DNA of 64,000 nt, from contig NC_020194.1 of assembly GCF_000315915.1 (NCBI RefSeq), positions 62,001-126,000 on the forward strand, read 5' to 3'. The notes beneath the pieces were generated by a model. It was not told the DNA's origin and ran no database searches. It was given only the letters and a program-made list of their open reading frames with translations. This document shows, piece after piece, positions 1 through 10,382 of the stretch. Position numbers and translations under genes: made by a program. This DNA comes from Henningerozyma blattae CBS 6284. Lineage: Eukaryota > Ascomycota > Saccharomycetes > Saccharomycetales > Saccharomycetaceae. Every line of letters begins with the position of its first letter. Positions within the stretch are counted from its first letter, which is position 1.

Positions 1-466
1 ATCAAGAACACCTGAAGTTTGTTTTCTCAATCGTAAAATATCTTGATCAGATGGAATAAAGTTTTTCTTTGAAATTCTTGAAATATGGTGTAAAAAGTAA
101 GGTGCTGAATCCATTAAATAGAATTTATTTCTATCTGGGCCATTTATCAGTTGTTTAGTTTCAGGTAAATGCCATATTTTGTATAATGTAACGTAATACT
201 CTCTGGGGAATTGATTTACCTTTGACATTTTTAACTTATTTTCCCTTGCATAATCCAAGAAGCGTTTTATTTGATTTTTAGTTAATTGTGAACGTTTATT
301 ATGATGATCTGTAGGATTATCCTTTGTATTGGAAACATCTTTATTTTCATTTATGGCATCCTCCTCCGTGTTAGATTGAGTTTTTACATTAATTTCTGAA
401 TTTGTTATCGTATTTATTTTTGTATTTTCCGATCGTTCAGATTCTAACTCCTCTTCTATTTCTCCT

Positions 467-498
<32 letters not shown>

Positions 499-1329
499 TT
501 CCTCTTCCTCTTCTTCCTCTTCTTCCTCTTCTTCCTCTTCTTCCTCTTCTTCTTCGTCATCTTCTTCAGATTGGCTAGAATTTTTTTCTGACATTTTTTT
601 AGTATTTGAATTTTTAATTTTTTTCTTTGAAGTAATTTTTAAAAATAAAGTCTTTATATGTATATCATCTTTATCACCGAATTTCCTTAATGCATTAATT
701 AAATCTTGGCCAATCTCTAATAGATTATCGTATATGCAAGCTCTATAATGAATTCTTTCATCAATAGAAAATCCATTTTGATGTATAATTTTTAATTGTC
801 TTAGAATAGTTGATTTACCACTTTCACCTGCACCTAATAGCAGTACTTTTACTTCTTCATTTGAGTCATTTGAATCTTGGAAATTTATAGAGGTAGGTAT
901 GGAACTATCCAAAGCATTATTACTATTAATATTACTGTTCCTATCACTTATATTATTATTATTATTAAATTCATTTATATCATTATTGTTATTGCTATTG
1001 GTATTATTGGTACTATTATTATTCTTATGGTAGTTATTCATTATATTTGAATTATTTGTTTTCGTATTATTGCTTGTTGAAGTGGTTATGTTATCGTTAT
1101 GGTTTTTATTATCATTATAAATATGGGAATTGTCATTAGTAGTATTATCATTGTAACTTGTAGTTTTCGACGTTGGGTTATTATTCGCCGTATTCTTATG
1201 TGAAGAGTTGTGTTTTGTTGTGGAAGATTTTGTCCTACTTCTTGCTGTAGTAGTCTCTGTTCTTGTATCCTTTCTATTGACTGAATCATATCTCGGAGTA
1301 TCATCCTCTTTCGAACCACATAACCCCAT
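1..1329 (-). CDS. GPA2: GPA2-like G-protein alpha subunit (5' part)
   Basis: This is the N-terminal 443 codons of a heterotrimeric G-protein alpha subunit; the gene runs off the left edge in frame. The protein begins MGLCGSK, so Gly2 and Cys4 are probable myristoylation and palmitoylation sites. An Asn/Ser/Thr-rich linker follows, then the P-loop GAGESGKST near residue 166, followed by LRQLKIIHQNGF as in yeast Gpa2. Near the edge, a segment including DILRLRKQTSGVLD matches the Gpa2 switch I region with its ADP-ribosylatable Arg. In S. cerevisiae, Gpa2 couples the Gpr1 glucose receptor to adenylate cyclase. The helical domain carries a long charged insert that includes 30 consecutive Glu codons (466-555). 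The guanine-binding C-terminus lies outside the window. Gpa2 rather than Gpa1 is judged from the N-terminus and the P-loop flank. Confidence 0.93.
466..555 (-). repeat. GAA/GAG trinucleotide tract encoding 30 Glu
   Basis: A run of TTC/CTC triplets on the plus strand encodes 30 consecutive glutamates in GPA2. Two Asp and two Glu codons precede it and a Gly codon ends it. The mix of GAA and GAG codons means it is not one pure microsatellite, although it probably arose by slippage. Confidence 0.9.
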
Positions 1330-1632
1330 TTTAACGATGAATATAAAAATGTGTAGATGAGAATTTAAGTGTGGGTTAATGAGGGTGGTTCTTTCAGTTA
1401 TCAATTTATTGGAAGTTTTAACGTTTAAAACTAAACAAAAATATAATAAAAAAGCTTGGTGAAATGTCAATTGGTAACTTAATAAATGTTAATTATAAAT
1501 ATATTATCCAATTCAAAAAAAGAAAAAAAAAAAAAATAAAAAAGAGTTGAGATGGATTAACAGAGAGAGAATTTAAGAATGTAAGAAACAAATAATTAAA
1601 TTTGATATACTGTAAAAATAGAACAAAATAAA

Positions 1633-2010
1633 TTGGCCTTAGTATCCATCCAATCCTTAATTTTTTTAAATAGAAAGCTTTCTGTTATCAAATATTATAT
1701 AATATACATTTTTCAACTTAATTTTAAATTTTCAAATGTATCTATTTTACCAAGGAAACTGAATCTCCCTCACTTTGGAGTCAATACCGAAATCATCGTG
1801 ATTACCCGGACAGGCCATCGGATCGTACAAAAGATTCAAAAATTAGATGAGATCCCCTGCAATCATTGGTTGAAACAAAAGTGTGTTAGAATGCTAAAAG
1901 AGCGGTTATAATAGGTATCTGTAACAATTGCTATGAGAGGGTCTTCAGATGTCATAAAAGAGATGTATTTCTATGTACAACAGGAAGATTATGATATGTT
2001 TTGGAAGTGA
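1633..2010 (+). pseudogene. Unidentified reading-frame relic, possibly frame-shifted
   Basis: A 92-codon frame (1633-1911) ends in a stretch that reads like real protein from about 1750, for example GHRIVQKIQKLDEIPCNHWL, and has higher GC than its surroundings. A second short frame from an ATG at 1933 to 2010 also has protein-like composition (ending YVQQEDYDMFWK). The two could be pieces of one decayed gene joined by a frame change. I do not recognise the family. The first part of the long frame looks like ordinary AT-rich spacer, so the start is unlikely to be genuine. It could also be a chance open frame. Confidence 0.25.
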
Positions 2011-2290
2011 GCCAAAAATGAATCTATCCCATGAGGTCTAGTAATTAATGAAATTATCTGTTCTTCTATATCAAGATAATTAACTGTACTTCAGTTTTAA
2101 TGTAATTCTATATATACTCGGTGCTTATCGTGTTTCACGTGACATGTCTCAAGCACCATTTTGACATAGCTCAGAAGATATGTGTGCATAGTAGTGTACA
2201 ATGTCTTTGTCTAGACATCATATATTTATCTATCAGATTTTTATAGGGATTCAATTATACAATGTGTATACCGTTGTACAACATACAATA

Positions 2291-2692
2291 TGTTGAAAAT
2301 GAATGTTAATAAATATAATAGGTCTTTATGCGTAAACAAGTAATAATTACTAGTTTAGGAATAATAGAAGAGTATGATGTACAAATAATAATACTAATAA
2401 AATCCCAATTAGATAATCCATGTGTCATAAGATTAACTATTAAAGTAAATGATGTGTCATAATATTATATATCAAATTATAAGTATCATGATACACTAGA
2501 CAAGTAAGCTAAGTGAAAATATTTTCATTAGGTATAGAACATGAATTGGCCCTTCTCGTCCAAAATTGAAACGTATAAATAGCCTGCATAAATTCGTTTA
2601 TAAGTTTGTATTTCTTATATTTATTTTTATATATTTTATTCCTACTCAGAAGGGTAGGAGGTTTCTATAATATAACGTTACTATTAACAACA
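2291..2692 (+). mobile_element. Possible solo LTR (TGTTG...CAACA)
   Basis: The segment begins TGTTGAAAATG and ends ATTAACAACA, the inverted TGTTG/CAACA tips usual for yeast Ty LTRs. Inside is a TATA-like TATAAATAG at about 2574. At about 400 bp it has LTR size. No matching 5-bp target duplication is visible (caata versus gaatt), and I found no second copy in the window, so the call is weak. Confidence 0.3.
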
Positions 2693-3759
2693 GAATTATT
2701 CTCTAAATAATGTCGGACTCTAATATTAATACAACTTATACTTTCGATAACAATATGTGATATTTCCTTAAGTACTTCGCAATAAATTATAAAAGGTTGC
2801 ACTAACAAGTACAAGTTATATGAGCAAAAATTGAGTATAAAAGGTATTAACTTTGTATACTCCTTATGGCTCTCTTGAGAAAAATATTTTAAAATTTCAG
2901 GTTTTTATCCTTTGTATTTGTAATGAACAACATTATCAACTAATTATAAACGCGTAAGAAAAAAATAGAGAAATATAATAAATAAAGGGAAAATTATTAT
3001 TAGTGGTTACAACAGCTTTTTGAAAGAGCCAGTAAAACCAGAAGTAAAATAACAATAGATATAGAAAAAAAGTGAAAATTAAAAGTATTTATTAGGCCTT
3101 TCTGAAGAAAAGATAAGAGCGTTATTGAATTCATAAATAAAATATTTTCAAGTTGAAGACACTCGAAAAGATTTAAACAAATTATAAAAAAACTAAACTA
3201 TTGAAAAGCTAGTGAATAAAAACTTCTGAAACTAAGAAATAACACGTGCGAAAATCATAAGCACATTGTTTTAATTCTTTTAATCAACTAATTCTTAAAA
3301 ATAACTTAAATTTAAAAAAATAAAAAATAAAAAAAAAGATTAATAAAACACAATAATAATAATAACATGGGTATATCAATCAAAAGCAAACCAACAAATT
3401 GAAAACATTACATTCATTTATTATGAAAGCCATCTAATACTCAATTTTTTTAAAAATATTTTGTTGCTTATTTTTACTTTAACTAAACCTTTACAATAAC
3501 ACTGAGTTTCAAAATTCCATTAAGTTTCTTATACCCTTAACGTTGAAACGATAATCTACACTTTTAAAGAGATTTTCTTTCAATTTATTTAGACAGTTTT
3601 CACTAATATTGTACATTTTTCATCATTTTAAACGATCTCATCGGGAATTTTAAAAATTTTGTCACTTGCAACTTTGATGAAAAAAAGACGTTTAGAAATT
3701 ATAGTAGAAAAAAAAAAATAATAACTTACAAATACATTGAAAACAAGTAAACATACAGA

Positions 3760-4203
3760 ATGTCCAACGTATTATTTGACGATATTTTCTCCGTTTCAGA
3801 AGTGGATCCAGGTCGTTACAACAAAGTTTCTCGTATTGAAGCAACTTCCACTACTCAAGACCAATGTAAGATTACTCTCGACATAAACACAGACCTTTTC
3901 CCAGTACAACCACAAGAACAATTAACAATAACAATTGCTTCTTCATTATCATTTGATGATGATTCAGAAAACAAAAACCAATCAGTTACAAAGAGTTGGA
4001 GACCACCTCAACCAAATGAAAGATCGTTGGCTGATGATTACGATTACGTTATGCACGGTGTCGCTTACAAATTTGAAGAAGTCTCTAAGGAATTGATTGC
4101 TGTGTATATCTCTTTCGGTGGGTTATTGATGAGATTGGAAGGGAATTATAGAACTTTGAATAACTTGAAACAAGAAAACGCTTACTTATTAATCCGTCGT
4201 TAA
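3760..4203 (+). CDS. RPB8: RNA polymerase subunit ABC14.5 (Rpb8)
   Basis: This is a shared subunit of RNA polymerases I, II and III. The 147-residue product is almost collinear with the S. cerevisiae protein of 146 residues. It starts [20 protein letters not shown] and keeps the invariant blocks [33 protein letters not shown] and [13 protein letters not shown], ending NAYLLIRR. The fold is an OB-like single domain. The gene is convergent with DSC3, the same arrangement as YOR224C/YOR223W. Only about 170 bp separates the two stop codons, so the 3' ends may overlap. The start is well supported by the conserved N-terminus. Confidence 0.98.
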   Translation: MSNVLFDDIFSVSEVDPGRYNKVSRIEATSTTQDQCKITLDINTDLFPVQPQEQLTITIASSLSFDDDSENKNQSVTKSWRPPQPNERSLADDYDYVMHGVAYKFEEVSKELIAVYISFGGLLMRLEGNYRTLNNLKQENAYLLIRR

Positions 4204-4371
4204 ATTCCCAAAAACAACAACAAAAAACTATGCATCATTTATTATAGCACATCCATTCTCACGCATGCCCAAATATATGTTGTATTAGCATTGTCTATGT
4301 ATATTTTGTATATTTATTAAAAAAAACATCATTAAATCACATACATAGAATTATTGTGTAAAAAATGCACG

Positions 4372-5253
4372 CTAAAAACCCCTTGCAAAACTAAATACAA
4401 TATTACCAATCACACCAGCCCATATAGCCATTTTCTGACGTGTATTGAACAACCCTTCATATCTTAGTAATAACAATGCAAATAACCCTAATGATAACCC
4501 AATACACAAACCAATCAGTAGATCTCGATTTTGCTTATAATTAGCAATAGGAACTGAATTGAATCGATCATCTTCTGTATTTATTGGATTACCCATGGCA
4601 TCGGTGCCATTACTTGTGCCTTGATTCATCCATTGTTCTTCTAATTGTCTAATATCCGTCTCTCTATTCCCATTTCCTTGTGAATTATTCCCTTCATTAT
4701 GATTGGCATTATCTTCTAAATCACCATAAGTTTCTCTAAATTGATTTCTAATCAGTTCAATTTCTTCTTCAGAAAACCCTAACGATTGTAATCTATCAAA
4801 GCCAACAGCCTGTGTAGTAATACCATCGCTAGAGGGCCCGGCATCATCTAGTGTATCCTCATTTTCTAATTCACTCGCGCTCAAAGGTTCTGCACCTACT
4901 GTACAATGTATGAAAAATTGCTCTTCAGTTGAACTTGTAGCTCGTTCGCCCAATAAACTTTCATCAGGTATATTTCCATTATTTGTATTACTAGGTTGAT
5001 TCTGGTCTTGGCTATTAGACCGTGTAGTATTGAAAAATGATGTTAATTGTCTACTTAAATCACTATTCGAATTCAATAACCCACCAGCCCTTATAAACCG
5101 CAGTCTTCTATTCTTTGTAACATCAGGCCGTCTATCTCTACATATTCTTCTTAGCCATTTTGTATTTATTATATTAAAATTAATATTTGTCACATCCAAC
5201 ACTAAATCACTTATATGATCATCTGAAAACCGGATTACTATTTGCTGTACCAT
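4372..5253 (-). CDS. DSC3: Dsc E3 ubiquitin ligase complex subunit 3
   Basis: The 293-residue protein matches Dsc3 in length (about 292) and layout. A ubiquitin-like N-terminal domain comes first (QQIVIRFSDDHISDLVLDV onward), then a basic segment with FIRAGGLLN, an acidic Asn/Gln-rich linker, and a conserved DUF2407-type part (EEQFFIHCTVG; GFDRLQSLGFSEEEIELIR). Two C-terminal membrane segments follow (LLIGLCIGLSLGLFALLLL; MAIWAGVIGNIVFSF). In S. cerevisiae the Dsc/Tul1 complex ubiquitinates membrane proteins in Golgi and endosomes. The RPB8 neighbour supports the orthology. A short antisense frame at 5030-5218 is a shadow. Confidence 0.92.
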   Translation of the reverse strand: MVQQIVIRFSDDHISDLVLDVTNINFNIINTKWLRRICRDRRPDVTKNRRLRFIRAGGLLNSNSDLSRQLTSFFNTTRSNSQDQNQPSNTNNGNIPDESLLGERATSSTEEQFFIHCTVGAEPLSASELENEDTLDDAGPSSDGITTQAVGFDRLQSLGFSEEEIELIRNQFRETYGDLEDNANHNEGNNSQGNGNRETDIRQLEEQWMNQGTSNGTDAMGNPINTEDDRFNSVPIANYKQNRDLLIGLCIGLSLGLFALLLLRYEGLFNTRQKMAIWAGVIGNIVFSFARGF

Positions 5254-5870
5254 TTTTTATATGCTAATGTTGTGACTTTTATGTCTATCTAAAACCCATC
5301 AGAGTTACCAATGTTTTTATCCTTATTCTAATTAGCCTTCTTGTTTTATCCCATATGATCTCCTTTATTATTTATAATTCGAAATAATAATTATTTAATA
5401 TTATAAGTTTCTTAATCTTAGAGTTGATTAACCCTAAATTCCTAAGCCCAGAAATCCGGGTTACTCACAATAATCTTCTTTTTTTTTAGATCAATAAAAA
5501 TTTTTTATATAAAAAGCGATGATTGAAAAATATATGATATTGTCTTTTAAGTATGTTTTTCTTGTTGTTTAAAATTTAAAAAAAGTAATAAAAATTAATC
5601 GTGCGGATTAATAATCCAAGACTATAAAACCGTGTTGCCTATTTGCTTTTCTTTAGTGGATTAGGCGTCAAGTCTAACGGAGAGATTGAATTCGATCATC
5701 TTAATGCCCTTTTATGGCGATTCACGTAATTATGGAGTAATTTATAATTATGGAATATATCATCGTAAGGGCTGGTAGATCGGACAGTATTTTTTCATTC
5801 TTATCGTATTAAATTATTATTATTATACAGTCTATATGTGTAAGTGTAAAATTAAACTTAAAATGGCTTG
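5254..5870. other. Spacer between DSC3 and RDS2
   Basis: About 620 bp of AT-rich DNA holding the DSC3 promoter and the RDS2 3' end. A CCGGGTTAC near 5457 resembles, but does not exactly match, a Reb1 site. ODC1/2 and MCT1, which neighbour these genes in S. cerevisiae, are absent here. Confidence 0.5.
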
Positions 5871-7427
5871 TTAATTTGTGTCAGAAACTGGAATAAAATT
5901 TCCAATTATGCAAATTGGCATATTATAAGAATCTCTAGCGATTGTATAAGTAACGCAACATGGCTTCTTAACATTAGAATTCCAAACCTTTAAATTACAA
6001 TGGGTCAGTATGCTCTTTTGCGAACTGTCAAATGATAAAGCTGCATATTTTTCCCATAGATTAACATTGCTTTCTAATGTTAATAATTGATATATTGATC
6101 TTGATCCTGCTCTTAATTCATCAACACTACAACCAACAAGAGTGGCAAATTCTCTATTGGCCCTAAATATCTGACCTGTTCTCCTCCAAAGACATGCAGG
6201 AACTGCCATTGAAGAAAATACTCTATCATAGCCCATTAATAATCTTTCGAAGTTCTCTTCAATTAATAATAGTTCTAACGGTTGTAATGATTCAGTAATA
6301 GCTTGTAATGCAGGTTTCACTGTATTAATAGCCTTGATAATACGATTTTTAGATTCTTCATCATTTAATGCTTCTTCATCTTCACTCAAATAATTAAGAA
6401 ATTTCTTATAGCTGAGTTGATGGTCGTATGGCTGTAAAAGGCCCGCTTGATGCTTGGCTTCAAGAACTAATCTTAATCTTTGTTCCGGTGCCGATTCAAA
6501 TGATGGGTCTGCAGCAGTCAAAAAGAAATGATCTCTGGTTCTTTTTGCGTTAATCGTATCTGTAGAATTTTTATTTATTGCAGTTGATATAGAGTTTGAT
6601 CTATTGGTAGGCGTACCTATTGGAATAACATTTGTAGATGGTACTGGTAATTTTTCAACTTTATTTATAATGTTATTAGAATTATTTGATAATAATTCTT
6701 CAGAAGGCGGCAGAAGTGGTCCATTTTGGATTGCAGTAGATTGTGAGTTAATTACTGGTGGTTCTATATTTGTTTGTGTAGATACCTGAGGAGTTACAAC
6801 ATCATCTGTTTGAGATTGAGTTTGCAATTCTGATTGTGGACCTAAGAGCTGGTTCTGTGATGGGTAAAAATCATATGTTAACAGAGTATCATCTAGCATT
6901 CCTAAGAATTCATTCAATGAACCAAATTCAGAGCCCACATTTTGTGAAATAAACATAGGTGTTTGCTGTAATAGACTATTAATGGTATTAGAAGTACCAT
7001 TTGTATCACTTGTAGAATGTTCACTATTTGAAGTCCTATGTTTATTATCCTTTCTTGAAGTAGGTAGTTTACTTGCATAATGGACTTTATTTCGTGTAAC
7101 TGTACCAGTTATTTGCGATTCATCATTGGGAGTACATAAGTGAGAAATCCCTCTCCTTATACACCTTTGACATGGTGTTTGCCCACTGCAAACTAAATGA
7201 GATCGCCTACAAAAGATGCAAGATTTTCCAGTTTTCCTTTTTTTATGAGATATGCCAGTATTAGTGATGCTAGAGGTATCATTCATATTGATAATGTCAT
7301 TTCTGGTATTAATATTAGTAGGAGTAGAGTTATTATGTATAGCTGTATTTTCTTGATGTGGTTGTAATTTAATTTTCGATTGTATATCCAAACTTGATGA
7401 TCCACTAGTGTCTGTGCCAGGGTCCAT
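5871..7427 (-). CDS. RDS2: Zinc-cluster regulator of gluconeogenesis Rds2
   Basis: This is a Zn2Cys6 transcription factor of 518 residues (S. cerevisiae Rds2 is about 446). The binuclear cluster is CIFC-x6-C-x5-C-x2-C-x8-C, at Cys70, 73, 80, 86, 89 and 98, preceded by a KKRK basic patch. A low-complexity middle follows, which includes the Rds2-type block VGSEFGSLNEFLGML. The C-terminal half has FFLTAADP and then a PAS-like domain with YDRVFSSMAVPACLWRRTG and NMPICIIGNFIPVS. Rds2 activates gluconeogenic genes in S. cerevisiae. The paralogous family includes Ert1 and Gsm1, but divergent pairing with COX11 reproduces YPL133C/YPL132W and favours RDS2. The extra length is mostly Asn/Ser/Thr-rich linker. 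Confidence 0.93.
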   Translation of the reverse strand: MDPGTDTSGSSSLDIQSKIKLQPHQENTAIHNNSTPTNINTRNDIINMNDTSSITNTGISHKKRKTGKSCIFCRRSHLVCSGQTPCQRCIRRGISHLCTPNDESQITGTVTRNKVHYASKLPTSRKDNKHRTSNSEHSTSDTNGTSNTINSLLQQTPMFISQNVGSEFGSLNEFLGMLDDTLLTYDFYPSQNQLLGPQSELQTQSQTDDVVTPQVSTQTNIEPPVINSQSTAIQNGPLLPPSEELLSNNSNNIINKVEKLPVPSTNVIPIGTPTNRSNSISTAINKNSTDTINAKRTRDHFFLTAADPSFESAPEQRLRLVLEAKHQAGLLQPYDHQLSYKKFLNYLSEDEEALNDEESKNRIIKAINTVKPALQAITESLQPLELLLIEENFERLLMGYDRVFSSMAVPACLWRRTGQIFRANREFATLVGCSVDELRAGSRSIYQLLTLESNVNLWEKYAALSFDSSQKSILTHCNLKVWNSNVKKPCCVTYTIARDSYNMPICIIGNFIPVSDTN

Positions 7428-7710
7428 ATTTCTAGTGGAGATATTGCTCTGTTAGAAAATATTTTTAAAAAAATAAAAAAACCACCACTATAACTGTAAA
7501 GCGCTCTAATATATTTTATTAAGATTTTTTTTGTTATATTATTAATATTATGATGATTATGGTGATAATGACGATGATGATGAATTATTTTTCTTACTAC
7601 AACGGAACTTTAGATGCTTGGTATAAAAACGACTTTTAAGAAAACGAATATACGAAATATATCTATGGGATAAAAAAACAAGATATTGAATTTGTAAAAG
7701 AAAATATACA

Positions 7711-8463
7711 ATGATTAGAAATATATTTAGTAGAAGGATAACGTATTATTTATCGAAAGTTAATTGTAAAAATAATACTATTAATTTTAAGAGTAATAAA
7801 ATAAATTGCCGTCGGTATTCAAACCAAAGCCATTACCGTACGTTTGAAGAATATCAAGCAGCTAGAGCCAAGCGTCAACAATATCGAGTACGTACCACAG
7901 CATTTTATTTTAGCAGTGTAGCAATTGTTGGTTTAGGAATTTCGTATGCTGCTGTTCCATTATATAGAGCTATATGTGCCAGAACAGGGTTTGGTGGTAT
8001 TCCTATAACAGACAAGAGGAAATTTACTGATGATAAATTAATTCCTGTAGATACTGATAAGAGAATTCGTGTGAGCTTTACCAGTGAAGTTTCAAAGATA
8101 TTACCTTGGGAATTTACACCTTTACAACGAGAAGTCTATGTATTACCTGGTGAAACTGCACTAGCATTTTATCGTGCCAAGAATAAGAGTAAGACAGATG
8201 ATATAATAGGGATGGCTACATATAGCATAACCCCTGGTGGTTCAGCACCATATTTTAATAAGATTCAATGTTTCTGTTTTGAAGAACAAATGCTGAAAAA
8301 GGGTGAAGAAGTAGATATGCCTGTATTTTTTTTCATAGACCCTGAATTTGCAAGTGATCCATCTATGAGAAATATCGATGATATTATCTTACATTATACA
8401 TTCTTTAAGGCTCACTATAGGAAAGGTGATGAGGGAAAGATATTATACCCAAGTTCAAGTTAG
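7711..8463 (+). CDS. COX11: Mitochondrial copper chaperone Cox11
   Basis: Cox11 is an inner-membrane protein that delivers copper to the CuB site of Cox1. A basic N-terminus (MIRNIFSRRITYYL) looks like a mitochondrial presequence. One membrane span lies at about residues 63-84, followed by the intermembrane-space CtaG/Cox11 domain. The copper-binding CFCF motif is at about residues 187-189, followed by FEEQMLKKGEEVDMPVFFFIDPEF. A further conserved Cys lies just after the span (RAICARTG). At 250 residues it is shorter than my recollection of the S. cerevisiae protein (about 300), the difference being in the N-terminus. It shares a 283-bp divergent promoter with RDS2, as in S. cerevisiae. Confidence 0.97.
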   Translation: MIRNIFSRRITYYLSKVNCKNNTINFKSNKINCRRYSNQSHYRTFEEYQAARAKRQQYRVRTTAFYFSSVAIVGLGISYAAVPLYRAICARTGFGGIPITDKRKFTDDKLIPVDTDKRIRVSFTSEVSKILPWEFTPLQREVYVLPGETALAFYRAKNKSKTDDIIGMATYSITPGGSAPYFNKIQCFCFEEQMLKKGEEVDMPVFFFIDPEFASDPSMRNIDDIILHYTFFKAHYRKGDEGKILYPSSS

Positions 8464-8611
8464 AAGAAACACGAAAAGATAAAAAGAAAACGAAGTTTTT
8501 TTTACGTAAGTATTATGTAAATATATATTTAAATGACAAACAACATCAACATCAGCAACAATACAAAAACCAAATAAATAATAATTCTATGAATCACAAG
8601 TAATTCAACCG

Positions 8612-9334
8612 TTATATCTCTTTTAAAGTAATACTAGGATTCCTCCTCTTAGCATTAGATGGATCAACATCATCTGCAGGATGTAGTATTGTGCTATTGT
8701 TAGTACTAGAAGTCGTAGTTGTGGTGGTATTTGGTTCAGGCTCTTTATAGCAATGCAATTTTGTATCATTGTCATCAAATTTCAACCATGTTGGGGAACG
8801 TAAGGCCATTCTGTCAGGGGATAATGAAGGCGACCCCATATTAAGACTATGCGAATCAATTCCTGTAGATTGAGGATCAGTATCTACTGACAACACTGGT
8901 GTATCTTTATTAATTATATTGGAAGTATTTATGACACTATAAGTATCATTCTTAGCAGTCAAATTTGATAAAGGATTAACATGTGTAATGGTAGGATCTG
9001 TATTGGATAGTGGATCTATATCATCTACAGACTTAGCTCTTTGTCTGGTGATCAATGGCTCATTAATAAATATCTTGGCTTCCTGTAAATTCCTAGAGTT
9101 CACATTATTTTTCATAGATTGAAAATTTTTCAAGAAATCATAGATTTTTAGCGTATTTTCTTCATTACCAAATATCAAAACTATTCTATTCATAAATGCC
9201 AATGGCGTGTAATACAACAGATCTGATTTGATTAAAGGAAATTTATCCACAAATAAAAGATTATATAATGTACTAGGCCAATCCGATTTGAAGGCTTGCT
9301 GTGGAATATCTGTGATAAGAATTTGAGTTTTCAT
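8612..9334 (-). CDS. RCN2: Calcipressin-like calcineurin regulator Rcn2
   Basis: The protein has 240 residues. An RRM-like N-terminal half (MKTQILITDIPQ; NRIVLIFGNEENTLKIYDFL) is followed by a Ser/Thr/Asn-rich C-terminal half. That half has SP motifs (SLSPDRMALRSPTWLKF) and ends with a calcineurin-docking-like PSITL near the C-terminus. This is the layout of calcipressins, which bind and modulate calcineurin. I did not recognise it from sequence alone with certainty. The position between COX11/RDS2 and RPL5/RFC1, and the strand, match RCN2 (YOR220W) in the merged ancestral order. RCN1 is the alternative. Confidence 0.7.
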   Translation of the reverse strand: MKTQILITDIPQQAFKSDWPSTLYNLLFVDKFPLIKSDLLYYTPLAFMNRIVLIFGNEENTLKIYDFLKNFQSMKNNVNSRNLQEAKIFINEPLITRQRAKSVDDIDPLSNTDPTITHVNPLSNLTAKNDTYSVINTSNIINKDTPVLSVDTDPQSTGIDSHSLNMGSPSLSPDRMALRSPTWLKFDDNDTKLHCYKEPEPNTTTTTTSSTNNSTILHPADDVDPSNAKRRNPSITLKEI

Positions 9335-10382
9335 AAGCGGCGATATGGTAATCTTATATTGGATCTACTATGATAGGTATAATTGCCATATATATTTATA
9401 TATAAGCCCTGACAGCTTAAACAATGAGTCATGATTAATATCCTATTTATACAAGATATTTTCCAATTAAGATTTAATTATTTTTTCTTATTTATTAGCA
9501 TTGTTGGACAAATTGCAAGGGGCGCAAAAGAACAAGGCTGAGAATGAGGGTTAATAGGGTTTTCCACGGGGAAAATTAGGTATGTAGACTGTGCTATGCA
9601 GCCCTATTGAAAAGTAATGTCCTCATTAGGTAAGTCCGAGATTAACATTTGCTATTTCAGGTAGATATGGTAATTTATCAAAAGACCTCTAGAATTTATT
9701 TATGAGTTAAAGAGGACATAACAGAGGCATGGAAACGCTGATAATAATCATATGTGAATCAAAATAGTGATATATAGATTTGTTGGTGTAGATATTCTTT
9801 TGTAATATTCTGAGCCCTACAGCAATGGCCAAGAATTCTCACCATATTAAAATCGATGTTGAAATACTATACTAATAACTTTAACCTTATTATTATATGA
9901 GCATAATATTATTTTTAATTTTATTGTGAGTTAATGACTAATTAGTTATTTAATGTGCATGCATAAATATTTTAAGATTATTCCTGTCCACCCAAACACC
10001 ACTCGGTGGAAATTTTTCAGAATATATTTTTTTCTATTTTTTTCCAATTTGTCTTAAAAAATTCGGCCTGTTTCGGGAAATTTTTGGTTTCTTTTTTTTA
10101 GATGAATCGAACCAAAATTATATCTAGTTACTAGATTTGGACATTTCCAGTCGAGAGCTCATCGCGAACGAAAATAATGAAAATTTTGAAAATTCAGATG
10201 GAAAATTTTTGTCAAATTTGCTAACATTAATTTCAATATTATACTACCAATAAATATATTTATAAAAATATATAAAACTATGGGTATTTCTTGAGACATC
10301 ATCATCAATCTTTTTGTAATTTAGCCCTTTCTATTTTTTTTTAAGTTAACTGGGACTATTTACTATCACCATAGCGTACAAA
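9335..10382. other. RCN2-RPL5 divergent intergenic region
   Basis: About 1.05 kb. The RPL5 side carries a possible Rap1-like C-rich element (CCACCCAAACACC, 9988-10000), a perfect PAC motif and an RRPE-like motif. The rest is AT-rich, with no short gene seen. STE13, expected near RCN2 in the YOR track, is absent. Confidence 0.5.
10156..10187. promoter_or_regulatory. PAC and RRPE elements upstream of RPL5
   Basis: AGCTCATCGC at 10156-10165 is the exact reverse complement of the PAC consensus GCGATGAGCT. TGAAAATTTT at 10178-10187 fits RRPE. The pair sits 196-227 bp before the RPL5 ATG. In S. cerevisiae this pair (bound by Dot6/Tod6 and Stb3) marks ribosome-biogenesis genes. Confidence 0.75.

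Larger units (their letters stand above)
1330..3759. other. 2.4 kb gene-poor spacer between GPA2 and RPB8
   Basis: GPA2 and RPB8 diverge from this spacer. It holds the GPA2 promoter, a less AT-rich reading-frame relic (about 1633-2010), a TTTCACGTGAC E-box near 2150 and an LTR-like stretch (2291-2692). From about 2700 to 3700 it is A/T-rich with no recognisable gene, and no tRNA signature was seen. Confidence 0.6.
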
